A stretch of DNA of 64,000 bases, taken from contig NZ_JAGINW010000001.1 of NCBI RefSeq assembly GCF_017876405.1, positions 11,979,203 through 12,043,202 on the forward strand. Reading direction: 5' to 3'. The notes below the pieces were generated by a model, which was not told where the DNA came from, did not search any database, and was given only the letters and a program-made list of their open reading frames with translations. The stretch's first letter is position 1. Each line of letters starts with the position of its first letter. Positions 17,836 to 26,344 of this stretch are shown here, piece by piece. The position numbers were made by a program, and so were the translations under genes. Source of the stretch: Kibdelosporangium banguiense (GTDB lineage Bacteria > Actinomycetota > Actinomycetes > Mycobacteriales > Pseudonocardiaceae).

Positions 17836-19230
17836 ATGTCAGTCACGAACGCGACCGGCGTCCACCCCGGCGATCCACCGTCGGTGGCCTGGTTCGACCG
17901 AGTCGTCCAGCTGGATCACTATGGCGGGTCACGACTCCCGTTCGGTTGCACGGGAGCCAGCGGCATCGTCCAGCACTTCGTCGAACTGGCCGGGCCACAG
18001 GCCGGCAGGTCGTTCGACGTCCTCGACGCGAGCGGTGGCTACGGTTCGGCCTGCCTCGGGGCCGGTTCGACCGTGGTCGGCACCGCACTCGCCGAGGCGG
18101 TGCGGACTGCGGGCTACGTGACCGACGAGGTCGCGTCACTGGAACGGGCCTTGTTGCTGGAGCGTCTGTTCGGGACCGACGGGCTTTTCGCCGACAGGTT
18201 CCCGGTGGCGGAATACGTCGTCAGCGGCCGGAATTCGGGCTCCGAGGCGATGGAACTCGCACTGCGCCTGGCCTTGGAGTCCCGCTTCGACCGGCGCAGG
18301 CTGAAAGCCGTTGCCGGCGCTGAGCGGCGTGACGTCGTGCTGGCGTTCGAAGGGGCGTGGCACGGCTGGTCCGGCGGTCTGCTCTCGTTGCTCAACCGCC
18401 GGCACTACCGGGTCGGGCTGCCCACGATCGCCCCGGAATCGTTCGGATTCACCGTCGAACATATTCCGTTCGGGCACATCGACGCCGCGCGGGAGTGGTT
18501 CGCCCGCAACGGCGACCGAGTGCTGGCCGTCGTGGTCGAACCGGTCCAGGGTGACGCTGGAATCCTTGTTCCGCAAGAGGGTTACCTACGCGACCTGGCC
18601 GCTCTGACAGCAAACAGTGGAGCCTTGCTCGTAGCGGACGAGGTGCTGACGTTCGCCAAGACAGGCCGGTTCTTCGCGATGTCGGACGCTCAGGGCCCAA
18701 TCCCGACCGACATCACAGTGATCGGCAAAAGCCTTGGTATGGGCGCACTGTCCACATCGATGGTCATCGCGCGTCGCAGTCTCGATGTACGGTCGACCGG
18801 TGCGGTCGCCACGTCCGATCTGCGTCCGCTGACCTGCGCGGTGATCCGGGCCGGACTAGACCACATCGTCGAGGACGATCTGCTTGCGCGGTCCGCCGAA
18901 GCAGGCGAACACCTTGGCGCGCTGCTGCGTGAGCAACTGGTGGCCGAGTTCCCTGAGCTGTACCGGGAAACACGCGGAGTGGGCTTCCTGCACGGTGTCG
19001 AACTGACCGAACCGGCCGCTGCGAGGCTCGGTGACCTGCGCGCTTGCATGATCCGCAATGGCGTGTACGTGGAGTTCATGTCCGGGGCCGGACGTCGCTC
19101 ACACGGCTTGCGCTACTTGCACCCCACCATGCGAGTCGCCCCGCCGTTGGTCGCGACGAAAGACGACGTCGAGTCCATCGCCGCCCGGCTGGTGGCCGGA
19201 TCGACTGCCGCACAACGGATGACGGCATGA
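17836..19230 (+). CDS. Class III (GSA-type) PLP aminotransferase
   Basis: 464 aa from ATG 17836, chosen for GGAGAGGAAG about 9 nt upstream. It shows the glutamate-1-semialdehyde aminomutase-like fold: SGRNSGSEAMELALRLA, FEGAWHGWSGG, VVVEPVQGDAG, VADEVLTFAKTGRF and the PLP Lys298 in VIGKSLGMGALS. In PKS/NRPS systems such enzymes aminate beta-ketoacyl thioesters or aldehydes, for example the AMT domains of iturin-type synthases. Here it could place an amine on a beta-keto chain made by the nearby KS, or act on a released aldehyde. It is the first gene of a run of overlapping genes. Confidence 0.93.
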   Translation: MSVTNATGVHPGDPPSVAWFDRVVQLDHYGGSRLPFGCTGASGIVQHFVELAGPQAGRSFDVLDASGGYGSACLGAGSTVVGTALAEAVRTAGYVTDEVASLERALLLERLFGTDGLFADRFPVAEYVVSGRNSGSEAMELALRLALESRFDRRRLKAVAGAERRDVVLAFEGAWHGWSGGLLSLLNRRHYRVGLPTIAPESFGFTVEHIPFGHIDAAREWFARNGDRVLAVVVEPVQGDAGILVPQEGYLRDLAALTANSGALLVADEVLTFAKTGRFFAMSDAQGPIPTDITVIGKSLGMGALSTSMVIARRSLDVRSTGAVATSDLRPLTCAVIRAGLDHIVEDDLLARSAEAGEHLGALLREQLVAEFPELYRETRGVGFLHGVELTEPAAARLGDLRACMIRNGVYVEFMSGAGRRSHGLRYLHPTMRVAPPLVATKDDVESIAARLVAGSTAAQRMTA

Positions 19231-19652
19231 CCGCTCTGGTTCCGGTTCGCCGCAGGGTCGAGCACGTCGACACGGACGCGTCCGGCGTCGTGCACTTCGC
19301 CCGGTACGCGTCCCTGCTGGAAACCGCCCTCTTGGAGAACCTCGAACGTCTTGGCGTCGGGCTCGGCGTGCTCGCCCGCGACAGAGCCGAACTCTTCATG
19401 GTCGAGGTGCGTATGCGCTACCGCGCTTCGGCGCGTTATCCCGACGAGCTGAGCGTCGAGACCGCGGTCGGTCACGTCGGCGCCGCTCGCGTACGGATCG
19501 ACGGGACCGTACGCCGATCCGCCGACGGCGTGGAGCTCGCCGGCGGCATGCTCGTCCTTGGACTCGTCGACAGCGCCGACGGCACGGCTCGCGCGTTGTC
19601 CCCTGCCCTGCACGACGTCCTCACGGAGGCCAGAGACCATGCAGTCCACTGA
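19227..19652 (+). CDS. 4HBT/FadM-like hotdog thioesterase
   Basis: 141 aa; ATG 19227 overlaps the aminotransferase stop (ATGA). The motif HVDTDASGVVHFARYASLLETALLENL carries the Asp and Glu expected of the 4-hydroxybenzoyl-CoA thioesterase superfamily. In aryl-polyene clusters a protein of this type clears carrier proteins. In cremimycin-type macrolactam and isonitrile lipopeptide pathways hotdog enzymes (CmiS1, ScoD) instead add glycine to an enoyl thioester and release it. The glycine-oxidase-like genes downstream make the second role attractive. The choice between hydrolase and Michael-addition enzyme cannot be made from sequence alone. Confidence 0.9.
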   Translation: MTALVPVRRRVEHVDTDASGVVHFARYASLLETALLENLERLGVGLGVLARDRAELFMVEVRMRYRASARYPDELSVETAVGHVGAARVRIDGTVRRSADGVELAGGMLVLGLVDSADGTARALSPALHDVLTEARDHAVH

Positions 19653-20148
19653 GTCCGGTGTGGCGCCGTCAACGAACGGCACACGGCCCCGAACGATGGG
19701 CTTCACCGAGATCAAAAGCTGGTTACGGCACCGGCACCCGATGCTGTATCTCGATCGGGTCCTGGATTATGAGCCCGGCACCCGGCTGGTGGCCGCCCTC
19801 GCCGTCTCGGCCCAGATGGACGCGATCGCCGGGCACTTCCCCGAACGCGCGATCTTCCCCGCCAGCCATCTCAGCCAGGCCTTTGCCCAGGCGGGCATCA
19901 TCCTGTTCCAGCTCAGCACGTCGCGTCTGGCCGAAGACGAACTGACTCTTGTCGGCACGATGAACTCACGGTTCCTGCGAATCGTCGTACCTGGCGACAA
20001 CGTTGTCATCACGGTGACAGCCGACCGCGTAATGGACGACACGTTCTTCTTCTCCGGCCGTGCAGTCGTCGAGAACAAAGCAGTAGCCGCCTTTCGAGCC
20101 AACCTCGTCCGGCGCAAGGTCGCCGACATGGGGGAGCAATGGTGGTGA
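19639..20148 (+). CDS. FabZ/FabA-like hotdog dehydratase with altered catalytic Glu
   Basis: 169 aa from ATG 19639, with GGAGG 9-10 nt upstream; it overlaps the thioesterase gene by 14 nt. The family landmarks HRHPMLYLDRV and GHFPERAIFPASHLSQAFAQAG are clear. The catalytic His66 is present. The partner acidic residue 14 positions on (Glu in FabZ) is Gln80 (codon 19876-19878), and the usual PGV before it is PAS. It may therefore be a poor dehydratase, an isomerase or a binding subunit. One TTA codon (19723). Confidence 0.88.
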   Translation: MQSTESGVAPSTNGTRPRTMGFTEIKSWLRHRHPMLYLDRVLDYEPGTRLVAALAVSAQMDAIAGHFPERAIFPASHLSQAFAQAGIILFQLSTSRLAEDELTLVGTMNSRFLRIVVPGDNVVITVTADRVMDDTFFFSGRAVVENKAVAAFRANLVRRKVADMGEQWW

Positions 20149-21263
20149 CCAACGACATTCGGGTCACCGGCATGGCGTGGCACACCGCTCTCGGCACCGG
20201 TCTGGACGAGGTGTGGCAGGCGCTGTTATCCGGTGCGTCTGGCGTGCGGCCGGTCCCCAGCGCTCACCCGGTGCGCAACGACTTGGCGGCTGTCGTGCCT
20301 GACCTGCCGGCGAACGACGATCACACCGAGCGGCAACACCTGCTCGGCCGCCGAACCCTGCTGGCAGCGATCGGAAACGCCGGACTTGGGATCACCGATC
20401 CCCGCCTGCGTCTGGTGGCAGGGACCAGCTACGGGCCCCACCTGGACGCTCCAGCCGACTCGCTCGGCCGGTGGGGTCGCGAGATCGCCACCGCACTCGG
20501 GATGCCCCGCAGCCCGCTGACAGTGAGCACAGCGTGCTCTGCCGGTTCGGACGCCGTCCTGCTCGGTGCGGCGCTGATAGCCGAGGGCGCCGAAGAAATC
20601 TGTGTCGTGGGCGGGGTCGATGTCCTCACCCCGGCCAAGCGGCTCGGCCACTCCGCGCTCGGCACGATGTCCCCAACCCGGTTGCGGTCCTTCGACACCG
20701 CTCGCGACGGGACGATCCTCGGCGAAGGTGCCGCCTTCCTCGTCCTGGAGTCGACGCGCTCGGCAGAGGCGCGCGGCGCTCGCGTGTACGGTCGGCTGAC
20801 CGGCACTGGATCGGCCAACGACGCAGCGGGCTCGACCGCCCCGGACACGTCCGGGGACACTGTGGTCCGCGCGATCAACGCCGCGTTACGTGCGGCCAGT
20901 CGCAGCACCGACGAAGTCGCAGTGCTGAACGCCCATGGCTCGGGCACGCCCGTGAACGACGATGTCGAATGCCGCAGCTTCCAGCGCACGTTCCGGCCAG
21001 GCACGGACGGCCCGGTCGTATTCGCGACCAAGGGAGCGTTCGGCCACACACTGGGTGCGACGGGCGCATTGGAGGCCGTCGCCGTGCTCATGGCCCTACG
21101 CGACCACCGCGTACCGCCTGTGCCGGGTCTGACCACCCCGATGGCGGACTTCCCGTTGCGGCTGCCGACCAGCGAGGCGATGTCTTTCACAGGCGATGTC
21201 GGTCTCAGCGTCACGCTCGGGTTCGGTGGGTTCAACACGTGCCTCGTACTGGAGGCCGCGTGA
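20139..21263 (+). CDS. FabF-like beta-ketoacyl synthase
   Basis: 374 aa from ATG 20139. GTG codons at 20142 and 20145 are equally possible, and 20145 would give a GTGA overlap with better spacing from GGGGAG. The Cys-His-His triad is intact: VSTACSAGSDAV (Cys133), NAHGSGTPVND and KGAFGHTLGATGALEA. At about 374 residues it is a little shorter than FabF (about 410). Its neighbours (hotdog thioesterase, FabZ-like protein, short KS-like protein, AMP-ligase, ACP) recall the gene content of aryl-polyene type II systems. No ketoreductase is visible in the window. TTA codons at 20226 and 20886. Confidence 0.92.
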   Translation: MVVTNDIRVTGMAWHTALGTGLDEVWQALLSGASGVRPVPSAHPVRNDLAAVVPDLPANDDHTERQHLLGRRTLLAAIGNAGLGITDPRLRLVAGTSYGPHLDAPADSLGRWGREIATALGMPRSPLTVSTACSAGSDAVLLGAALIAEGAEEICVVGGVDVLTPAKRLGHSALGTMSPTRLRSFDTARDGTILGEGAAFLVLESTRSAEARGARVYGRLTGTGSANDAAGSTAPDTSGDTVVRAINAALRAASRSTDEVAVLNAHGSGTPVNDDVECRSFQRTFRPGTDGPVVFATKGAFGHTLGATGALEAVAVLMALRDHRVPPVPGLTTPMADFPLRLPTSEAMSFTGDVGLSVTLGFGGFNTCLVLEAA

Positions 21264-21784
21264 TGCCCGCACTCGACGAGTTGGCGGCCGTCCCCGATGA
21301 CCTCGTGGTGCTGGGCCACGGCGGGACCGACCGAGCCGAGCCTGACGGCCGTCGACGAATCCCGTCGATGTACGTCGACCCAGTGTCCTGGCTCGTACTT
21401 GAGGCGGTCGACGAAGCACTCGCCGATTGTCCCGACACCGTCCGGCAGTCACCCGACGAAGTCGCCGTCATGCTTGTCAGCACACACGCGACGCTCCACA
21501 CAATGACGGAGATCGCCAAAGCGATCCCCAGTGGACGGTTATCGCCGTTGCGCTTCGCAGGGGCCAGCCCCGGCGGCGCCGCCAGTCTCACCTGCCTTGT
21601 GCACAAGTTCCGCGGGCCTAGCCTCATGATGACGACAACCCCCGACGAAGGGTGGCCTGCGGCTCTCACCATGGCCAGGTTCTGGCTGCGCACGGGTGCC
21701 GCGACGAGCGTAGTCCTCAGCGCGCACACGGCGAGCGATCACGGGCACCGGGTGCGGACTGTCGTACTTGGAGCGAACCGATGA
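21263..21784 (+). CDS. Short ketosynthase-like protein (Ketoacyl-synt_2/ApeC-like), no active-site Cys
   Basis: 173 aa; ATG overlaps the KS stop by one base (TGATG). The pattern SMYVDPVSWLVLEAVDEAL, VMLVSTHATLHTM, LSPLRFAGASPGGAASL and ALTMARFWLRTGAATSVVLSAHT follows the N-terminal half of a thiolase fold. This is the form seen in the small ApeC-type 'chain length factor' of aryl-polyene clusters. The nucleophile Cys is absent and the C-terminal half of the fold is missing. It probably pairs with the KS at 20139 as a non-catalytic partner. One TTA codon (21539). The family call is by recall, so moderate confidence. Confidence 0.7.
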   Translation: MPALDELAAVPDDLVVLGHGGTDRAEPDGRRRIPSMYVDPVSWLVLEAVDEALADCPDTVRQSPDEVAVMLVSTHATLHTMTEIAKAIPSGRLSPLRFAGASPGGAASLTCLVHKFRGPSLMMTTTPDEGWPAALTMARFWLRTGAATSVVLSAHTASDHGHRVRTVVLGANR

Positions 21785-23127
21785 ACGGCACGCTCGAGCA
21801 CGACGCCATACTCGCCTTCCTGTCCAGGACGGTGGACGCTGACAGAGCGGCCATGGAACGGCCTGAGGAGACCATCGACGCGTTCGCGGCCCTTGATCTG
21901 GCACCCGGCGCGCCAGTACTCATCGCCATGCCGAACGGCAGGGCATTACTCTCCACCTTTTTCGCCGTGCTGCTGGCCGGGGCGGTGCCTGTGCCCATGC
22001 CACCGGCGTCCGGCGCCGCCCGGATCACCGCGATCGCCGAGCGGCTCGGCGCGGCGGGCCTCATCGCACCCCGGATAGAGCCGCGCCGGTACCTTGCCAC
22101 GCGTACTCATCCGCTCGGGGTGGCCGAGGCAGTACTGTTCCCGGGCAACCCTGTCCGATATCGGCGCGGCGATGTCGTACTCATGACGTCGGGCACCGCC
22201 GGGATCGCCAGCGGCTGCCTGCATGGCATCGACGCGTTGCTGCGTAACGCATCCCGGCACGCCGATGCGATCAGGCAGCGGGAAGACGACACAATCCTGG
22301 TCAGCCTTCCCTTGCACTACTCGTACGCCTTGGTCGCACAGGCCCTCGCGGCTTTGGTCCGCGGTTCCCGCCTGGTGGTATCCGGTCCGCCGTTCACCCC
22401 ACGGGCCTACGCGAACACCGTGTGGACGCACGAAGTCACCGTCTCGTCGCTCACACCGAGCACCGCGACCAGGCTCGTCGAAGACCCACCAGACCTGCCC
22501 GCCTCGCTGCGTGTCCTCACCGTCGGCGGGGATACGCTCGAACCGCGGCACGTCAAGGCATTGCTGGCAGACCGCGAGCTCTACCTGACCTACGGCCTCA
22601 CCGAGGCAGGTCCCCGCGTCGCCACGCTCGCTGCCCACATCGAGCCAGAACACCGCTGGTCCTCGGTCGGCGTACCGCTGCCGGGAGTGAAGACCCGGCT
22701 GCGTGATGGCGAGGAGTTGCTCGTCGAGTCCGACACGGTGCTACGCCGCCGTTTGCCCGAGGGCTCCCCTGACCCGCTGACGTCCACCGGAGCCGTCGCC
22801 ACGGGCGACCGGTTCGAGATCGATGACGACGGCTACCACTACTTCCGTGGCCGCCTCAGCGATTCCGTGGTCGTCGGTGGCGAAAAGGTGTGGCTGCCTT
22901 CGGTCCGGCGGATCGCGGCCGGTGTGCCGGGTGTGCGGCACTGCGCCACCACCGTCTACCGCGACGACAGTGACGAGCTCCGATACGACCTGGAGGTGGC
23001 GGTGGACGACCCAGGCCCGCGACAGGCCGCCGAGATCCAACGAGCACTGAACCGGCTGCTGCTGCGCAGCGAACGACCGCACCGCATCACGGTGCGCCCG
23101 GCCATGGACGGGGTGTGGCACAAATGA
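21781..23127 (+). CDS. Acyl-AMP ligase (ANL superfamily) with unusual A3 loop
   Basis: 448 aa, ATGA overlap with the gene before. An ANL fold is visible: A5 LTYGLTEAGPRV, A7/A8 GDRFEIDDDGYHYFRGRLSDSVVVGGEKV, and a final Lys in the last residues (GVWHK) that could be the A10 Lys. The A3 phosphate-binding loop reads MTSGTAGIASGCLHG instead of TSGTTG-x-PKG, so the second Thr, the Pro and the Lys are lost. Aryl-polyene clusters carry a comparable AMP-ligase that starts the chain. Here it probably activates an acyl starter for the ACP or a PCP, if still active. One TTA codon (21946). Confidence 0.88.
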   Translation: MNGTLEHDAILAFLSRTVDADRAAMERPEETIDAFAALDLAPGAPVLIAMPNGRALLSTFFAVLLAGAVPVPMPPASGAARITAIAERLGAAGLIAPRIEPRRYLATRTHPLGVAEAVLFPGNPVRYRRGDVVLMTSGTAGIASGCLHGIDALLRNASRHADAIRQREDDTILVSLPLHYSYALVAQALAALVRGSRLVVSGPPFTPRAYANTVWTHEVTVSSLTPSTATRLVEDPPDLPASLRVLTVGGDTLEPRHVKALLADRELYLTYGLTEAGPRVATLAAHIEPEHRWSSVGVPLPGVKTRLRDGEELLVESDTVLRRRLPEGSPDPLTSTGAVATGDRFEIDDDGYHYFRGRLSDSVVVGGEKVWLPSVRRIAAGVPGVRHCATTVYRDDSDELRYDLEVAVDDPGPRQAAEIQRALNRLLLRSERPHRITVRPAMDGVWHK

Positions 23128-24647
23128 CCAGTACGGTTCCGGAACTTTCAGCGGTCGCGGATCGGGTACGCATCGCCCCGGACGACGAGGCTGTCCGCGC
23201 CCAGGACGAGACGATCAGCTATGGGGAACTGTGGGAACGGGCAGGGCGCGTCGTGCACCAGCTCGAAACCCTTGGGGCGTCCCGTGCGACGACTATCGGG
23301 GTACACCTGGAACGCTCGATCGACCTGATCGTCGCAATCGTCGGTTTGCTGAGGGCCGACTGCGTCGCGGTCCCGCTCGATGTCGCGTACCCGGCTGAAC
23401 GGCTGCGATTCATGTGCGCCGATGCTGGCGTGCGACTGGTCATCGGCCACCATCAGCCGCTGGAACGGCTGGGCGGTTTTACTCCCGTGACACACGACGG
23501 CAAGCTCGTCTACGCGGTGAACGAATCGGTGCCCTCAACGTCTACAGAGGACGATCTAGCGTATCTCGTCTACACATCCGGTTCGACCGGCCGCCCCAAG
23601 GGAGTGCGGTACGCGCACCGGAACCTTACGAATCTGATCACCTGGCAGAGCGAGTCGAGCAGTTGCGGCGCCGGTGACCGTACGCTGCAATTCTCCCCCG
23701 CGTCGTTCGACGTCATCTACCAGGAAGTGCTCACCACTCTCCGCGAAGGCGGCACGGTGGTCTGCTGCACCGAGGACGAACGGCTCGACCCGCAGCTGCT
23801 CTGGGATCTGATCGAACGGGAGCGGATCAACCGGATCTTCGTGCCGTTCGTGATGATCCAGTCGCTCGCCCTGTTCGCCGACGCGGTGACCCTGGCCCGG
23901 CACCCACTGCGCGAGATCCTCACCTCAGGCGAGCAAGTGCAGTGCACCGGCCCCATCCGGGCGATGTTCGCCCGGATGCCCGGCTGCCGGCTGATCAACC
24001 AGTGGGGAACGACCGAAACACATGTCGCCACCTGGTATCGACTGCCGGCCGACGTGTCGTCCTGGGTCGATCTCCCACCGATCGGCACGCCGATTCGCGG
24101 TACCCAGGTGCGGGTGTGCGACGAGGATGGCCGGCCTGTACCGGACGGGACGACCGGGGAACTCTGGATCACCGGTTCGGCAGTCGGACCCGGATATCTC
24201 GAGCTGCCCGAGCGCACCGCGCGGAGCTACCGGACAGACCCGCTCGACCCGGACTCACCCGCGTACCGCACCGGTGACCTGGGGCGCGTCCGGCCTGATG
24301 GTCTGCTGGAGTTCCTTGGCCGGCAGGACACCCAGGTGAAGGTGCGTGGTTTCCGGATCGAGCTCGGGGAGATCGAGAGCGTGCTGAACTCGGATCCGGC
24401 CGTCGCACAAGCGGTTGTCGCAGTGGCTGGCACGGCGGCTGAGGAACGGCACCTGCGTGCGTTCGTCGTGCCGAAGGATGCCGGACAGGACAACGGCCAG
24501 CTGCCGGACCGGTTGCTCACAACGTTGCGCCACAGCGTTCCCGCCTACATGGTGCCCACCGGGATTGAAGTCGTGCCATCACTCCCCCGCACGGCCAGCG
24601 GCAAGATCGACCGGCTCGCGCTCACCACCGCCGGAGGCGCGGCATGA
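23124..24647 (+). CDS. Stand-alone NRPS adenylation domain
   Basis: 507 aa, ATGA overlap. A full set of core motifs: A3 LVYTSGSTGRPKG, A5 LINQWGTTETHVAT, A7 YRTGDLGRV, A8 VKVRGFRIELGEIE, A10 Lys in RTASGKIDRL. The A4 region reads FSPASFDVIYQEVL, so Asp at the amino-group-binding position (235 in GrsA numbering) is kept: an alpha- or beta-amino acid is likely, but I cannot name it. It has no carrier domain and must load in trans onto the PCP of 24644, 29912 or 15504. Free A domains of this kind are typical of beta-amino acid-loading pathways. Confidence 0.93.
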   Translation: MTSTVPELSAVADRVRIAPDDEAVRAQDETISYGELWERAGRVVHQLETLGASRATTIGVHLERSIDLIVAIVGLLRADCVAVPLDVAYPAERLRFMCADAGVRLVIGHHQPLERLGGFTPVTHDGKLVYAVNESVPSTSTEDDLAYLVYTSGSTGRPKGVRYAHRNLTNLITWQSESSSCGAGDRTLQFSPASFDVIYQEVLTTLREGGTVVCCTEDERLDPQLLWDLIERERINRIFVPFVMIQSLALFADAVTLARHPLREILTSGEQVQCTGPIRAMFARMPGCRLINQWGTTETHVATWYRLPADVSSWVDLPPIGTPIRGTQVRVCDEDGRPVPDGTTGELWITGSAVGPGYLELPERTARSYRTDPLDPDSPAYRTGDLGRVRPDGLLEFLGRQDTQVKVRGFRIELGEIESVLNSDPAVAQAVVAVAGTAAEERHLRAFVVPKDAGQDNGQLPDRLLTTLRHSVPAYMVPTGIEVVPSLPRTASGKIDRLALTTAGGAA

Positions 24648-26344
24648 CGGGAAAAATCACTCGCTCGGCTCCGGACCGCATCCCGGTGCTGCCCCGGACC
24701 GGCGCCCCGTTGCCCGTCTCACCGGCACAGCGAGCGCTTTACCTGGTGGAGCAGCTGTATCCGGGCACGTCGATGCACAACGTCCCGGTCGCCGTCCAGT
24801 TCGACGGACCGTTGGACGTGCCGCGGCTCGAGACCTCGATCGGCCGGGTCCTGGAACGTCATGAGGCACTGCGCACGACCTTCCCGCCAGAACCGGAGTC
24901 CCATCAGCAGATCATGCCGCCGGTAGTGGATCTGCCAGTCACTGAGCTCGACGAGGTGCCTGCGCGGCAACAGATCCAGGACTGGGCGAACGAGCCGTTC
25001 GACCTTGCCGACGGCCCGTTGACCCGTACCCGGCTGATCCGGCTCGGGCCGGAGCGGCACGTGCTGGTCGTGGTGATGCACCAGCTCATCACCGACGGCC
25101 CGTCGATCCAGTTGTTCTTCGACGAACTCGCGGACGCCTACGCTGGAAAGGACGACCGAGCCCCACTGTCGGTCCGGCTCGCCGACCACGCGTCCTGGCA
25201 GCTCGGGCGGCCACCAGCAGCCGAAGATCTCCAGTGGTGGCGGGACCGGCTCACCGGAGTGCCCACGGTACTGCGGTTGCCGACCGACGGGCCGCGCCCA
25301 CAAGTGGCAAGCACCAAGGGCGCCAACCATTTCCATACTCTCCCGGCAGCGGTCATGACACCTTCGCTCGGGCTGGCCCGGCAGCTACGGGTGACACCGT
25401 TCGTCCTGATGCTGACGGCATACGCGGCTCTGCTGGCACGACTGTCCGGCGCAACGGACGTGCTCGTCGGCATTCCTGTGAGCACAAGGGACCGGGTCGA
25501 GCTCGAAACCGTGATCGGGTTCTTCGTCACCACACTGCCGGTGCGGGTCGACACGTCCGGCGATCCCGGCTTCGGCGAGCTGGTCCAGCGCGTGCAGGAC
25601 GAACTGCTGGACGTCCTCGGGCACCAGGAAGTGACGTTCGACCGGCTCGTGACCGAGCTGGCACCGGAACGCGACCCCGCCCATCCCCCACTCGTGCAGG
25701 CGTTCTTCTCGTTCGAGGCGGCGCCGATCGCGGAGCCGAGCCTGGCCGGTACCAGCGCCACAACGATCGAATGCCCGCCCGACGAGGCCAAAGTCGACAT
25801 CGACATGACGATCTTTCGTGCCGCGCCGGACAGCGACGACTTCCGGATGACGCTCACCTACCGCAAAGATCTGTTCGGCATCACCGCCATCGAGCGGTTC
25901 GCCGAGCGGTTCGAGCAGTTACTCGCCACGGCTGACCTGCGCACACCACTCTCCGAAAGTCCCGCGTTCGCCGGTATTGTCACGCCTGCGATACCGGCCC
26001 CAGCACAACCGCAGGCACACGTACCAGCGCACACGGATCTGGAGCGTGGCCTGAGCCGAATCTGGCAAGACGTGCTCGGACTCGCCGAGATCGGCCGCCA
26101 CGACAATTTCTTCGACCTCGGCGGCACTTCGTTCGCCCTGGCCACAGTGCAGGGCCGGATTCGTGAACTGACCGGTACGGCACCACCGCTGGTCGCGTTG
26201 CTCGAGTTCCCGACCGTGGCCACGCTCGCCGAGCACTTGACCGGTGCGTCCGTTGACACCGCACCGGAACCCGACCGGTTACTCGCCGGCCGCGACAGGC
26301 TCAGGCAGCGGCGCCGGGTCGTCCGCCGCAGGGAGACCCAGTGA
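24644..26344 (+). CDS. NRPS condensation-PCP didomain with HQxxxDG active site
   Basis: 566 aa, ATGA overlap. The C domain spans about residues 20-440 (VSPAQRALYLVEQL, HEALRTTF, VGFF-type latch GFFVTTLPVRV). The carrier domain has Ser496 in FFDLGGTSFAL, and an Arg-rich tail follows. The catalytic motif HHxxxDG is His146-Gln147-LITDG: the second, catalytic His is Gln (codon 25082-25084). The domain may be inactive, structural, or use another residue. Two TTA codons (25919, 26279). Confidence 0.92.
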   Translation: MTGKITRSAPDRIPVLPRTGAPLPVSPAQRALYLVEQLYPGTSMHNVPVAVQFDGPLDVPRLETSIGRVLERHEALRTTFPPEPESHQQIMPPVVDLPVTELDEVPARQQIQDWANEPFDLADGPLTRTRLIRLGPERHVLVVVMHQLITDGPSIQLFFDELADAYAGKDDRAPLSVRLADHASWQLGRPPAAEDLQWWRDRLTGVPTVLRLPTDGPRPQVASTKGANHFHTLPAAVMTPSLGLARQLRVTPFVLMLTAYAALLARLSGATDVLVGIPVSTRDRVELETVIGFFVTTLPVRVDTSGDPGFGELVQRVQDELLDVLGHQEVTFDRLVTELAPERDPAHPPLVQAFFSFEAAPIAEPSLAGTSATTIECPPDEAKVDIDMTIFRAAPDSDDFRMTLTYRKDLFGITAIERFAERFEQLLATADLRTPLSESPAFAGIVTPAIPAPAQPQAHVPAHTDLERGLSRIWQDVLGLAEIGRHDNFFDLGGTSFALATVQGRIRELTGTAPPLVALLEFPTVATLAEHLTGASVDTAPEPDRLLAGRDRLRQRRRVVRRRETQ

